DNA from: a virus
Strand: one strand, 5' to 3'
Virus record (IMG/VR): IMGVR_UViG_3300042691_006817
Span: 1-34,269 of that record
Length of the DNA: 34,269 bases
A model generated the notes under the pieces. It had not been told where the DNA came from, ran no database searches, and saw only the letters and a list, made by a program, of their open reading frames with translations. Positions 14,681 to 19,670 of the stretch are shown piece by piece. The position numbers and the translations under genes are program-made. Each line of letters opens with the position of its first letter. Position 1 is the first letter of the stretch.

Positions 14681-14709
14681 ATGGTAAGCTAACTTTCGTT
14701 TTTTTGCAA
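14681..14709 (-). promoter_or_regulatory. Leftward early promoter for cro
   Basis: On the minus strand TTGCAA (14709-14704), a 17-base spacer and TACCAT (14686-14681) form a sigma70-like promoter. Initiation 7 bases after the -10 box would fall on the A of the cro ATG at 14674. The GCTTACCAT at the -10 is shared with the rightward promoter at 14989. Confidence 0.65.
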
Positions 14710-14736
14710 CACCCCAAAAATATTTTGAAAGTGTGC

Positions 14737-14765
14737 TTGACATATCGGTCAAGCGGGCTTAACAT
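14737..14765 (+). promoter_or_regulatory. Rightward early promoter 1 with operator dyad
   Basis: Consensus TTGACA (14737-14742), a 17-base spacer and TAACAT (14760-14765). The dyad TTGAC-N6-GTCAA (14737-14752) covers the -35 box. It is the first of three related cassettes and drives the 55-aa gene at 14816. It lies about 28 bp upstream of the cro -35 box. Confidence 0.75.
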
Positions 14766-14787
14766 GGGAACCGTACTAAATGACAAC

Positions 14788-14799
14788 GCCCGCAAGGGT
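14788..14799 (+). promoter_or_regulatory. Leader hairpin 1
   Basis: GCCC-GCAA-GGGT forms a 4-bp stem (last pair G-U) with a GNRA tetraloop. It is followed by CTTTTA and the AAGGA ribosome binding site of the 14816 gene. The same leader layout occurs at 15027 and 15799. Confidence 0.55.
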
Positions 14800-14815
14800 C
14801 TTTTAAGGAAAAAAA

Positions 14816-14983
14816 ATGGAAAATCAAACACTCATCCCAAACGCAAACTGGCAGACCCAGCAACGCGGAACCAATGACCAGGAATATCAAATTTACCTGG
14901 TTTGTGCAGATAACGGTCAAGGTGGCGATATTACTCGCAACGGTGCGCCTTTGTTGACTTATAACCAATGGTTGGCCGCATAA
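14816..14983 (+). CDS. Small early protein (55 aa)
   Basis: The 55-aa product starts MENQTLIPNANWQTQQRGTN and contains the segment EYQIYLVCADNGQGGDI, with predicted short beta strands. AAGGA lies 6 bases before the ATG. It is the first gene of the rightward operon, directly under early promoter 1, and ends 5 bases before promoter 2. No family recognised. Its position suggests an immediate-early regulator or host-takeover protein, which is inference. Confidence 0.75.
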   Translation: MENQTLIPNANWQTQQRGTNDQEYQIYLVCADNGQGGDITRNGAPLLTYNQWLAA

Positions 14984-14988
14984 ATTTG

Positions 14989-15018
14989 TTGACAGCCAGC
15001 GTCAAGCTGGCTTACCAT
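14989..15018 (+). promoter_or_regulatory. Rightward early promoter 2 with two overlapping dyads
   Basis: TTGACA (14989-14994), an 18-base spacer and TACCAT (15013-15018). A 17-bp dyad TTGAC-N7-GTCAA (14989-15005) covers the -35 box. A second perfect dyad, AGCCAGC-gtcaa-GCTGGCT (14994-15012), fills the spacer. A 29-base stretch is identical to promoter 3. It drives the LPD29 gene. Confidence 0.8.
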
Positions 15019-15026
15019 TTGTCCAT

Positions 15027-15038
15027 GCCCTAACGGGT
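15027..15038 (+). promoter_or_regulatory. Leader hairpin 2
   Basis: GCCC-TAAC-GGGT, same position and stem as leader hairpin 1, followed by CTTTTACGAAAGGA, which carries the ribosome binding site of the gene at 15060. Confidence 0.5.
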
Positions 15039-15059
15039 CTTTTACGAAAGGAAGTCCAA

Positions 15060-15647
15060 ATGTCCAAGCAATATCTCTCCTGCGCTGACACTGCCAAACT
15101 GGTTCGTGCCGCGCTCAAAGAATCATTCCCAGGCGTCAAGTTCAGCGTCCGCAGCAGCGTGTACAGTGGCGGCGCCAGCATCAATGTGTCCTACACCGAC
15201 GGCCCGTCCTACGATCAGGTCAAAGGCATTGTCGGCGCGTTTGAAGGCAGCTACTTTGATGGTATGACCGATTACAAGGGCAGCAACTACGGCAGCCTAG
15301 ACGGTCAGGAAGTGCGGTTTGGCGCTGACTTTATTTTTGTCAACAGGCAAATTTCTGCGCCAATGTTGACCAGGGCCGCCAGCTTTGTTTTGAACTACTT
15401 TGGCCTGGACAATGAAGTGACCATCGACAGCGGCAACAAGTACAGCGGCGCGTACATCAAGTCGGTCAACAACCTGGCCGCCAGTGAAGCGCGGGGTTTT
15501 AGTGCTTACGAAATTCAGCGCAGAATTAATGAGGAAGCCAGCAAGTACAGCATGGACGACGCCGCAGAAAGCGCCACGCTCAAGCGGGTGGCGTTCCTGG
15601 GTGACGATGGATACGGTTACGGCGCCGTTGGCCGGATTGCAGCATAA
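15060..15647 (+). CDS. LPD29-domain protein
   Basis: The 195-aa product matches Large Polyvalent Protein Associated Domain 29 over about residues 5-75. It has YLSCADTAKLVRAALKESFP followed by VKFSVRSSVYSGGASINVSY, a TDGPSYDQVKGIVGAFEG segment and FDGMTD. The remainder (80-195) is less conserved and helical. LPD29 occurs alone or within polyvalent proteins of phages and conjugative elements, and its biochemical role is not known; counter-defence or replication have been considered in general for such domains. It has its own promoter (14989) and an AAAGGA ribosome binding site. Confidence 0.85.
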   Translation: MSKQYLSCADTAKLVRAALKESFPGVKFSVRSSVYSGGASINVSYTDGPSYDQVKGIVGAFEGSYFDGMTDYKGSNYGSLDGQEVRFGADFIFVNRQISAPMLTRAASFVLNYFGLDNEVTIDSGNKYSGAYIKSVNNLAASEARGFSAYEIQRRINEEASKYSMDDAAESATLKRVAFLGDDGYGYGAVGRIAA

Positions 15648-15657
15648 GGGGAAAATC

Positions 15658-15756
15658 ATGGATCAAGACCCAAAAGACTGGCAAATCATCCTTATGGCCA
15701 TCATTGCAGCACCGTGCCTTTTTGTGCTGCTGTGGGTTGCAATGGCTTTGTTTTAA
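15658..15756 (+). CDS. Tiny membrane protein (32 aa)
   Basis: The 32-aa product (MDQDPKDWQIILMAIIAAPC...) has an acidic N-terminus and one hydrophobic helix from about residue 9 to 32, so it would insert with the N-terminus in the cytoplasm or as a C-tail anchor. AGGGGAAAATC precedes the ATG. It lies between the LPD29 gene and promoter 3. No family recognised. Confidence 0.6.
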   Translation: MDQDPKDWQIILMAIIAAPCLFVLLWVAMALF

Positions 15757-15760
15757 TGTG

Positions 15761-15790
15761 TTGACAGCCAGCGTCAAGCTGGCTTACAAT
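15761..15790 (+). promoter_or_regulatory. Rightward early promoter 3 with two overlapping dyads
   Basis: TTGACA (15761-15766), an 18-base spacer and TACAAT (15785-15790), the best -10 of the three cassettes. The same 17-bp (15761-15777) and 19-bp (15766-15784) dyads as in promoter 2 are present without change. It drives 15831 and probably the whole recombination operon downstream. Confidence 0.82.
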
Positions 15791-15798
15791 CAAACCAT

Positions 15799-15810
15799 GC
15801 CGGAAACGGT
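15799..15810 (+). promoter_or_regulatory. Leader hairpin 3 (compensatory stem change)
   Basis: GCCG-GAAA-CGGT keeps the stem of the other two leaders while changing one pair from C-G to G-C, and has a GNRA loop. It is followed by CTATTACGAAAGGA and the ATG at 15831. The paired change argues that RNA structure is maintained. Confidence 0.55.
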
Positions 15811-15830
15811 CTATTACGAAAGGAATCAAA

Positions 15831-16031
15831 ATGAATGCAAATCAAATTGCCGCCTTCCCAAACGCCGAATATGGCGTCACTTCCCTGGTCACCAAAATTT
15901 CTAAAGGTTACGCCGTCACGCTGATTGACGACGACGCGGAACTGGCTGTTGGATACGTGACCATCTATCCGTTCAACATGATGGCCCAGGCCATTAACTA
16001 CGCAAAGCAAATTGCAGGGGTGCCAGCATGA
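15831..16031 (+). CDS. Small early protein (66 aa)
   Basis: The 66-aa product (MNANQIAAFPNAEYGVTSLV...) shows a beta-rich first half with DDDAELAVGYVTIYP, then a short helix. It follows promoter 3 with AAAGGA as ribosome binding site and overlaps the next gene by 4 bases (ATGA). No family recognised; it is the first gene of the recombination operon and may regulate or assist it. Confidence 0.75.
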   Translation: MNANQIAAFPNAEYGVTSLVTKISKGYAVTLIDDDAELAVGYVTIYPFNMMAQAINYAKQIAGVPA

Positions 16032-16189
16032 AATTAAAACTTCGCTCTGTCAAACCGGTAGACGATCTGCCGGTTTTTAATATTCTGGATCGGCGCTTCA
16101 AATACGTGCCAGCGTCCAAAACCAACATCCTGAAACGTTTTCGCGCCATGGGCTGGGTGCCACCGTCCGAACGCAAAATCATCGCATAA
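16028..16189 (+). CDS. Small basic early protein (53 aa)
   Basis: The product (MKLKLRSVKPVDDLPVFNIL...) is strongly basic, with VPASKTNILKRFRAMGWVPP near the C-terminus. The pattern suggests a small nucleic-acid-binding domain. It overlaps the previous gene by 4 bases and precedes ERF by 15 bases. No family recognised. Confidence 0.7.
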   Translation: MKLKLRSVKPVDDLPVFNILDRRFKYVPASKTNILKRFRAMGWVPPSERKIIA

Positions 16190-16204
16190 CTGAAAAGGCA
16201 AATC

Positions 16205-16819
16205 ATGGAAAATTCATTCACTAAAGTTGCGGCGGCATTTGTCAAAGCCCAAAAGGAATTTGGCCCTGCGCTCAAATCCGCAATTAATCCAGCGTTTCAA
16301 AGAAACGGCAAAGGTGGCCGTTATGCTGACCTGGCCGCTTGTGTTGAAGCGGTTATTGATGCGCTCAACAATAACGGCATTGCTTTGACCCAGCGCCTTA
16401 GTCCATGCGACAACGGCGTTATTATTGAAACCGTGTTTATTCACGAATCGGGCGAAGTAATGACCAGCGGCCAACTACACGTACCAGCCGCCAAACAAGA
16501 CCCCCAGGGTTACGGCAGCGCCTTAACCTACGCCCGCAGATACAGCCTGATGGCGGCTTGTGGCATCGCCCCTGAAGACGACGACGGCAACGCAGCAAGC
16601 GGAAAACCAACCCCGCCCGCGGCACCGGTGCCAGACATTACCGACCATTTGTCAGCCATTGAAGCCAGCGCCAACAGTGAAGAATTGGCCACCGTGTACG
16701 CCGCAGCCATCAACGCTTGCCAGGGTAATCAGCAGCTTCAGACCAAAGTAATAGCCGCCAAAAAAGCCCGCATTGAACGCGCAAAAAAGGAAAAAGCAAA
16801 TGAAAAACAAGGAAATTAA
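16205..16819 (+). CDS. erf: ERF-family single-strand annealing protein
   Basis: The 204-aa protein belongs to the ERF superfamily of phage recombinases (P22 Erf), which coat ssDNA and promote annealing. Family segments include INPAFQRNGKGGRYADLAAC (about 28-47), a GSALTYARRYSLMAACGI motif (about 102-119) and EDDDGNAA just after it. The C-terminus after residue 125 is a Pro/Ala linker and a Lys-rich helix that probably mediates oligomer or partner contacts. It pairs with the YqaJ exonuclease downstream as a Red-like two-component system, with a small coiled-coil gene between. Confidence 0.93.
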   Translation: MENSFTKVAAAFVKAQKEFGPALKSAINPAFQRNGKGGRYADLAACVEAVIDALNNNGIALTQRLSPCDNGVIIETVFIHESGEVMTSGQLHVPAAKQDPQGYGSALTYARRYSLMAACGIAPEDDDGNAASGKPTPPAAPVPDITDHLSAIEASANSEELATVYAAAINACQGNQQLQTKVIAAKKARIERAKKEKANEKQGN

Positions 16820-17015
16820 AGCACTCGAAAAAGAATACAACGAAACGGTTGAAAAAGGCCGCGAGTTGTGGGATCAACTTATTCCAATGGCCAATCGTTG
16901 CAATGAAATTATAAAAATACTCCGCGACAACAAAATTGAATTTGATGAAATTGCGTTAATTTTTGGTGGCGAATTGGAAATTGAAACCGCAGGTAAAGAT
17001 GAGGACAATTATTAA
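16800..17015 (+). CDS. Small acidic coiled-coil protein (71 aa)
   Basis: I chose the ATG at 16800 (MKNKEIKALEKEYNETVEKG...), preceded by AAAAGGA; an upstream in-frame start would lie within the ERF gene. The product is a long helix with heptads over residues 4-50, then an acidic end (ETAGKDEDNY). It overlaps ERF by 20 bases and the exonuclease by 1 (TAATG). Sitting between annealing protein and exonuclease, it might bridge them; that is a guess from context. Confidence 0.7.
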   Translation: MKNKEIKALEKEYNETVEKGRELWDQLIPMANRCNEIIKILRDNKIEFDEIALIFGGELEIETAGKDEDNY

Positions 17016-17641
17016 TGGATAACATTGAACAACGTACTCATAACTGGTTTACCGCCCGCCTGGGCAAAGTAACCGCCAGCAGCTTGCACAAAGTGCTGGC
17101 CCGCACCAAAACCGGTTACGGCGCCGACCGCGCCAATTACCTGACCCAGCTGGTGCTGGAACGCGTCACCAACAGCAAGGCCGAAGGCTACATCAACGCC
17201 GAAATGCAATGGGGCATTGACCAGGAACCATTCGCACGGGCAGCCTACGAAGCCCACACGGGCGTTTTGGTCGACGAAGTAGGGTTTATGCCACACCCGA
17301 CAATTGAAATGTCTGGTGCCTCGCCTGACGGCTTGGTGGGCGATTCTGGCATGGTTGAGATTAAATGCCCCAGCAGCAAAACCGCCCTGGAATGCTGGTT
17401 GTCGGATGTTCCGGTCGAATCCAAGTATTTTGCTCAAATGCAGTGGCAAATGGCTTGCGCTGACCGCAAATGGTGCGACTACGTGGTGTTCGACCCGCGG
17501 ATGCCGCAAAAGGCCCAGCTATTCATTCACCGCGTCAACCGTGACAACGAATGGCTGGCCACCACCGAAAAGGAAGTCGTAAAGTTTTTGGCTGAAGTCG
17601 ATGCCAAAGTTGCAGCACTCAGAAAAATCATTGGGGAATAA
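17015..17641 (+). CDS. YqaJ-type (lambda exonuclease-like) recombination nuclease
   Basis: The 208-aa product is a PD-(D/E)XK alkaline exonuclease of the YqaJ/lambda-Exo family, which resects dsDNA 5' ends to give ssDNA for the ERF protein. Visible active-site residues are E71 in WGIDQEPFARAAYE, D105 in GASPDGLVG, E115 and K117 in VEIKCPSS, and Q141 in YFAQMQWQM. Length fits the family (lambda Exo is 226 aa). It is followed after 3 bases by the SSB-like gene. Confidence 0.93.
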   Translation: MDNIEQRTHNWFTARLGKVTASSLHKVLARTKTGYGADRANYLTQLVLERVTNSKAEGYINAEMQWGIDQEPFARAAYEAHTGVLVDEVGFMPHPTIEMSGASPDGLVGDSGMVEIKCPSSKTALECWLSDVPVESKYFAQMQWQMACADRKWCDYVVFDPRMPQKAQLFIHRVNRDNEWLATTEKEVVKFLAEVDAKVAALRKIIGE

Positions 17642-17644
17642 ATC

Positions 17645-17908
17645 ATGTCCAAAATTACCAAAGAAATTACCTGTATCACCGGCACCTACGTCAACGCCCA
17701 AGGCCAGCAAAAGAACCGCTACCAACGCATTGGGTCGATCATCGACACCAAAAACGGGCCAATGCTCAAACTGGATGTCATACCGCTGAAGGAAGGGTCT
17801 TGGGACGGTTGGGCCTACATCAACGACCCGCAACCGCGGGAAGACAAACGACCGCAACGCCAGGCTGACGATTTCCCGCCTGACAGCGATTTCCCTGAAT
17901 TTCCATAA
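17645..17908 (+). CDS. Candidate ssDNA-binding (SSB-like) protein (87 aa)
   Basis: The 87-aa protein has a beta-rich core at about residues 5-60 (ITCITGTYVNAQGQQKNRYQ, then PMLKLDVIPLKEGSWDGWAY). A basic Pro/Arg/Gln linker and an acidic, Phe/Pro-ended tail (ADDFPPDSDFPEFP) follow. That order of fold, linker and acidic tip is like bacterial SSB, whose DDDIPF end binds repair proteins. It follows a nuclease and annealing protein in a recombination operon. I do not recognise a named SSB family, and a compact OB fold of this length needs structural testing. Confidence 0.5.
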   Translation: MSKITKEITCITGTYVNAQGQQKNRYQRIGSIIDTKNGPMLKLDVIPLKEGSWDGWAYINDPQPREDKRPQRQADDFPPDSDFPEFP

Positions 17909-17917
17909 GAGGCCATC

Positions 17918-18067
17918 ATGGGATATTTCTTTGTTATTGTGTTTTTGCTTGCTTGGCTAACGCACATTTTTACGTGTTTTGCCGATTCAATGTGGGGCTT
18001 TTTGGTAGCCGGTGCAATATTCTTTCCCATCGGGATTTTGCATGGCTTTTATCTTTGGTTTAATTAG
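17918..18067 (+). CDS. Small two-helix membrane protein (49 aa)
   Basis: The product (MGYFFVIVFLLAWLTHIFTC...) has two hydrophobic segments, about residues 2-20 and 26-47, separated by FADSMWG. It lies 9 bases after the SSB-like gene, with AGAGG upstream, and just before the winged-helix gene. Small hairpin membrane proteins in early operons can act in superinfection exclusion or host inhibition, but nothing here shows a specific function. Confidence 0.65.
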   Translation: MGYFFVIVFLLAWLTHIFTCFADSMWGFLVAGAIFFPIGILHGFYLWFN

Positions 18068-18075
18068 GAAGCCAC

Positions 18076-18282
18076 ATGAATTCAGCGAACATTGAAAAGT
18101 CCGAACGCTTGCAGCGTGTCTATAAATTGCTGGCCAAAGGGGGGGAATACACCACCTTGGACATCATTTATAAAGCCGGTGTGTGCGCGGTCAACAGCAT
18201 TGTCAGCGAACTGCGGGCCAACGGTTACAACATCCGATGCGAACGCCGCGCCAATAAGTGGTTTTATCGGATGGTGAAGTGA
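18076..18282 (+). CDS. Small winged-helix DNA-binding protein (68 aa)
   Basis: The 68-aa product fits a compact winged helix-turn-helix: helix 1 ERLQRVYKLLAKG, helix 2 TTLDIIYKAG, a recognition-like helix AVNSIVSELRANG and a basic wing ending IRCERRANKWFYR. The ribosome binding site is AGGAAG. As the last gene of the early operon it may control late transcription or shut down early promoters. It ends 1 bp from the stop of the convergent HNH gene. Confidence 0.75.
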   Translation: MNSANIEKSERLQRVYKLLAKGGEYTTLDIIYKAGVCAVNSIVSELRANGYNIRCERRANKWFYRMVK

Positions 18283-18283
18283 T

Positions 18284-18775
18284 TTAAATTTGTTTTGCAA
18301 ACTGGCCGAAATATTGCATTTCGGCTTTTTTTCTTGCGGCAATTGCTTCTTCTTTAGTGTTAAACAAACCCAAATTATTGTTTTTACGGTTAAGCATAAT
18401 TTGTGCAAACCATTTTTTTGCTTTTGCATGATAACTAACGCCAGTAACTCCTGACGTATTGTTTTTGCTCAATTTGCAATTTCTAGAATTTTCAGCATTG
18501 CTGGCAAGTCGCAAATTTTCAATGCGATTGTCCAATCGATTACCATTAATGTGGTCAATTTGTTGATCTGGCATTTGGCCATAAAACAAAGCCCAAACAA
18601 CACGATGCGCTCTATATTGCTTGCCATCAAAACAAACTCGGCCATAGCCTTTGCTGTCAATATTGGCACCGCAAAGCGCACCGGATTTTGTCCGATTGCT
18701 TAAAACTTTTTTCCAAATTAAAACACCAGTAACGGGGTCATAATGTATAAATTCTTGCAACTTTTGAATGTTCAT
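18284..18775 (-). CDS. HNH/AP2 homing-type endonuclease (163 aa)
   Basis: The HNH core lies at about residues 53-95: H57 in RAHRVVW, then QQIDHINGNRLDNRIENLRL with D74-H75, N78, N83 and N87. An AP2-like DNA-binding domain follows at about 105-150 (SGVTGVSYHAKAKKWFAQ) and the end YFGQFAKQI is typical of the group. Its base composition is visibly A+T-richer than neighbours, as expected of a mobile gene. It sits between the lysis genes and the convergent early operon, with a possible own promoter and a hairpin at the start codon. It also carries the rightward terminator (18305-18332). Confidence 0.92.
   Translation of the reverse strand: MNIQKLQEFIHYDPVTGVLIWKKVLSNRTKSGALCGANIDSKGYGRVCFDGKQYRAHRVVWALFYGQMPDQQIDHINGNRLDNRIENLRLASNAENSRNCKLSKNNTSGVTGVSYHAKAKKWFAQIMLNRKNNNLGLFNTKEEAIAARKKAEMQYFGQFAKQI
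18305..18332 (+). terminator. Rightward intrinsic terminator embedded in the HNH gene
   Basis: GCCGAAAT (18305-18312), a 5-base loop and ATTTCGGC (18318-18325) form a perfect 8-bp stem, followed by seven T residues on the plus strand. It lies 23 bases past the stop of the winged-helix gene and inside codons 148-157 of the opposite-strand HNH gene. It would end the rightward early operon. No T-run follows the stem on the minus strand, so it is one-directional. Confidence 0.85.
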
Positions 18776-18811
18776 GGCACACCCTTTTGAAATGTGCCCC
18801 AGTTTATAACA
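18776..18811 (-). promoter_or_regulatory. Possible own promoter and start-site hairpin of the HNH gene
   Basis: On the minus strand an extended -10 box TGTTATAAA (18811-18803) lies just upstream. A 6-bp stem (GGCACA at 18776-18781 with TGTGCC at 18793-18798) abuts the ATG. The ribosome binding site AAAAGGG lies in the loop. Start-site hairpins that time expression are known for T4 homing endonuclease genes. No good -35 box is seen. Confidence 0.45.
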
Positions 18812-18814
18812 GTT

Positions 18815-19267
18815 TTAACTTAACTCAAAGTGCCCCGAATCTAAAAATATTTTTTGGCGTTGCTTGCGGCGCAAATCAATATACGAATTTTGCGCCGATT
18901 CCATGCTGCCTTGCCAGCGTCGAATGTCTTTGACAGTCCATGCCCCGCCCCATCGAATACCTACATCCATTTCGATGGCGGCGGCTTTCATGGCGTCAGC
19001 CAAGTCGTCGTATAGATTCAATTCCCACGACGCCCTGGTGCCAATGTAGGCCATCAAATCCACCGCCCTGCCTTGGACGTGTTTGCTGTCCATGGTGTGA
19101 CTGGCGCCCTTGTTGACCAGTTCCCGCTGGCGCTCGACAGTTCGCAAACCCTCGATCACCGCAAAGTCGGTTTTGGTCAACTCAATGGCCCGCTTGACAA
19201 CTTTGACCAGGCGCTCATCAACGCCTTCCAAATTACCTAGCGACCTCTGCGACAGTTTGAACGTCAT
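18815..19267 (-). CDS. Endolysin, M15-family peptidase (L-Ala-D-Glu type)
   Basis: The 150-aa protein is a zinc peptidase of the Peptidase_M15_4 type, like T5 Lys, cutting the peptide stem of peptidoglycan at lysis. Visible metal ligands are H63 and D70 in SKHVQGRAVDLMAY and H146 in DSGHFELS, with D143 as a probable catalytic acid. A ~30-residue basic stretch (112-142) between WGGAW and the last ligand is longer than usual. There is no signal peptide, so it needs the holin. It overlaps the holin candidate by 4 bases. Confidence 0.92.
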   Translation of the reverse strand: MTFKLSQRSLGNLEGVDERLVKVVKRAIELTKTDFAVIEGLRTVERQRELVNKGASHTMDSKHVQGRAVDLMAYIGTRASWELNLYDDLADAMKAAAIEMDVGIRWGGAWTVKDIRRWQGSMESAQNSYIDLRRKQRQKIFLDSGHFELS

Positions 19268-19431
19268 TTGTCTTTAGCAACAACGCCGATCAAACCAGTA
19301 ATCGCCAGGCCAGCGGAAATAATGGCTTCAGTCAAACCAGGCGCCATAGGGATGCCAATGGCGGTCAGAAACAGCGTAATACCACGCCAAGTCGATGCTT
19401 CTTTCAAACGGTCAAAAATGTAAGATTTCAT
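19264..19431 (-). CDS. Putative holin (55 aa)
   Basis: I chose the ATG at 19431 (MKSYIFDRLKEASTWRGITL...) because GAGGAAACC directly precedes it; a longer in-frame start would overlap the upstream gene. It has two short hydrophobic segments, about 17-30 and 34-50, and a charged end (AKDK). The TWRG...LTA...P...EAI..AGLA..GLIGV pattern resembles small phage holins. It is coupled to the endolysin by ATGA, the usual lysis cassette order. Confidence 0.75.
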   Translation of the reverse strand: MKSYIFDRLKEASTWRGITLFLTAIGIPMAPGLTEAIISAGLAITGLIGVVAKDK

Positions 19432-19438
19432 GGTTTCC

Positions 19439-19669
19439 TCATTTATGCCAAACACTGGTGAAATACCCGACTGCACTTGATGCGGCTGAAACTAGGGCCA
19501 TGCCAGCCCAAAACCCGCCTCGTCCTTGGTTGGCCAACGCCACCAATTTTTCAAGATTGGATTCCATTTTATCCATCTTTTTTTCCATGTCGTCAAACCG
19601 GCGCTGGTAGTCTTCAACCCTTTGCCATAACACACCATATTTGACTGGATCAATTTCTGGAGCCGACAT
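19439..19669 (-). CDS. Coiled-coil, C-tail-anchored lysis protein candidate (76 aa)
   Basis: The product has a coiled coil at about 14-46 (WQRVEDYQRRFDDMEKKMDK) and one hydrophobic segment at about 52-72 (GFWAGMALVSAASSAVGYF). The shape resembles gp-type holin/antiholin proteins such as those with an N-terminal coiled coil and a C-terminal span. It begins one base after the ejection-protein gene ends and lies 7 bases before the holin candidate. It could be the holin itself or an antiholin; a spanin was not found. Confidence 0.65.
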   Translation of the reverse strand: MSAPEIDPVKYGVLWQRVEDYQRRFDDMEKKMDKMESNLEKLVALANQGRGGFWAGMALVSAASSAVGYFTSVWHK

Positions 19670-19670
19670 T

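Noticed and set aside
14416-14682. N-terminal extension of the HNH protein (215-aa frame)
   Set aside because: It overlaps cro in another frame and has no domain features; ATG at 14415 has a ribosome binding site and the typical N-terminus.
14516-14752. Longer 78-aa version of the Cro-like protein
   Set aside because: The extra 26 codons run through the divergent promoter/operator region and lack a ribosome binding site; the 52-aa form matches the family start.
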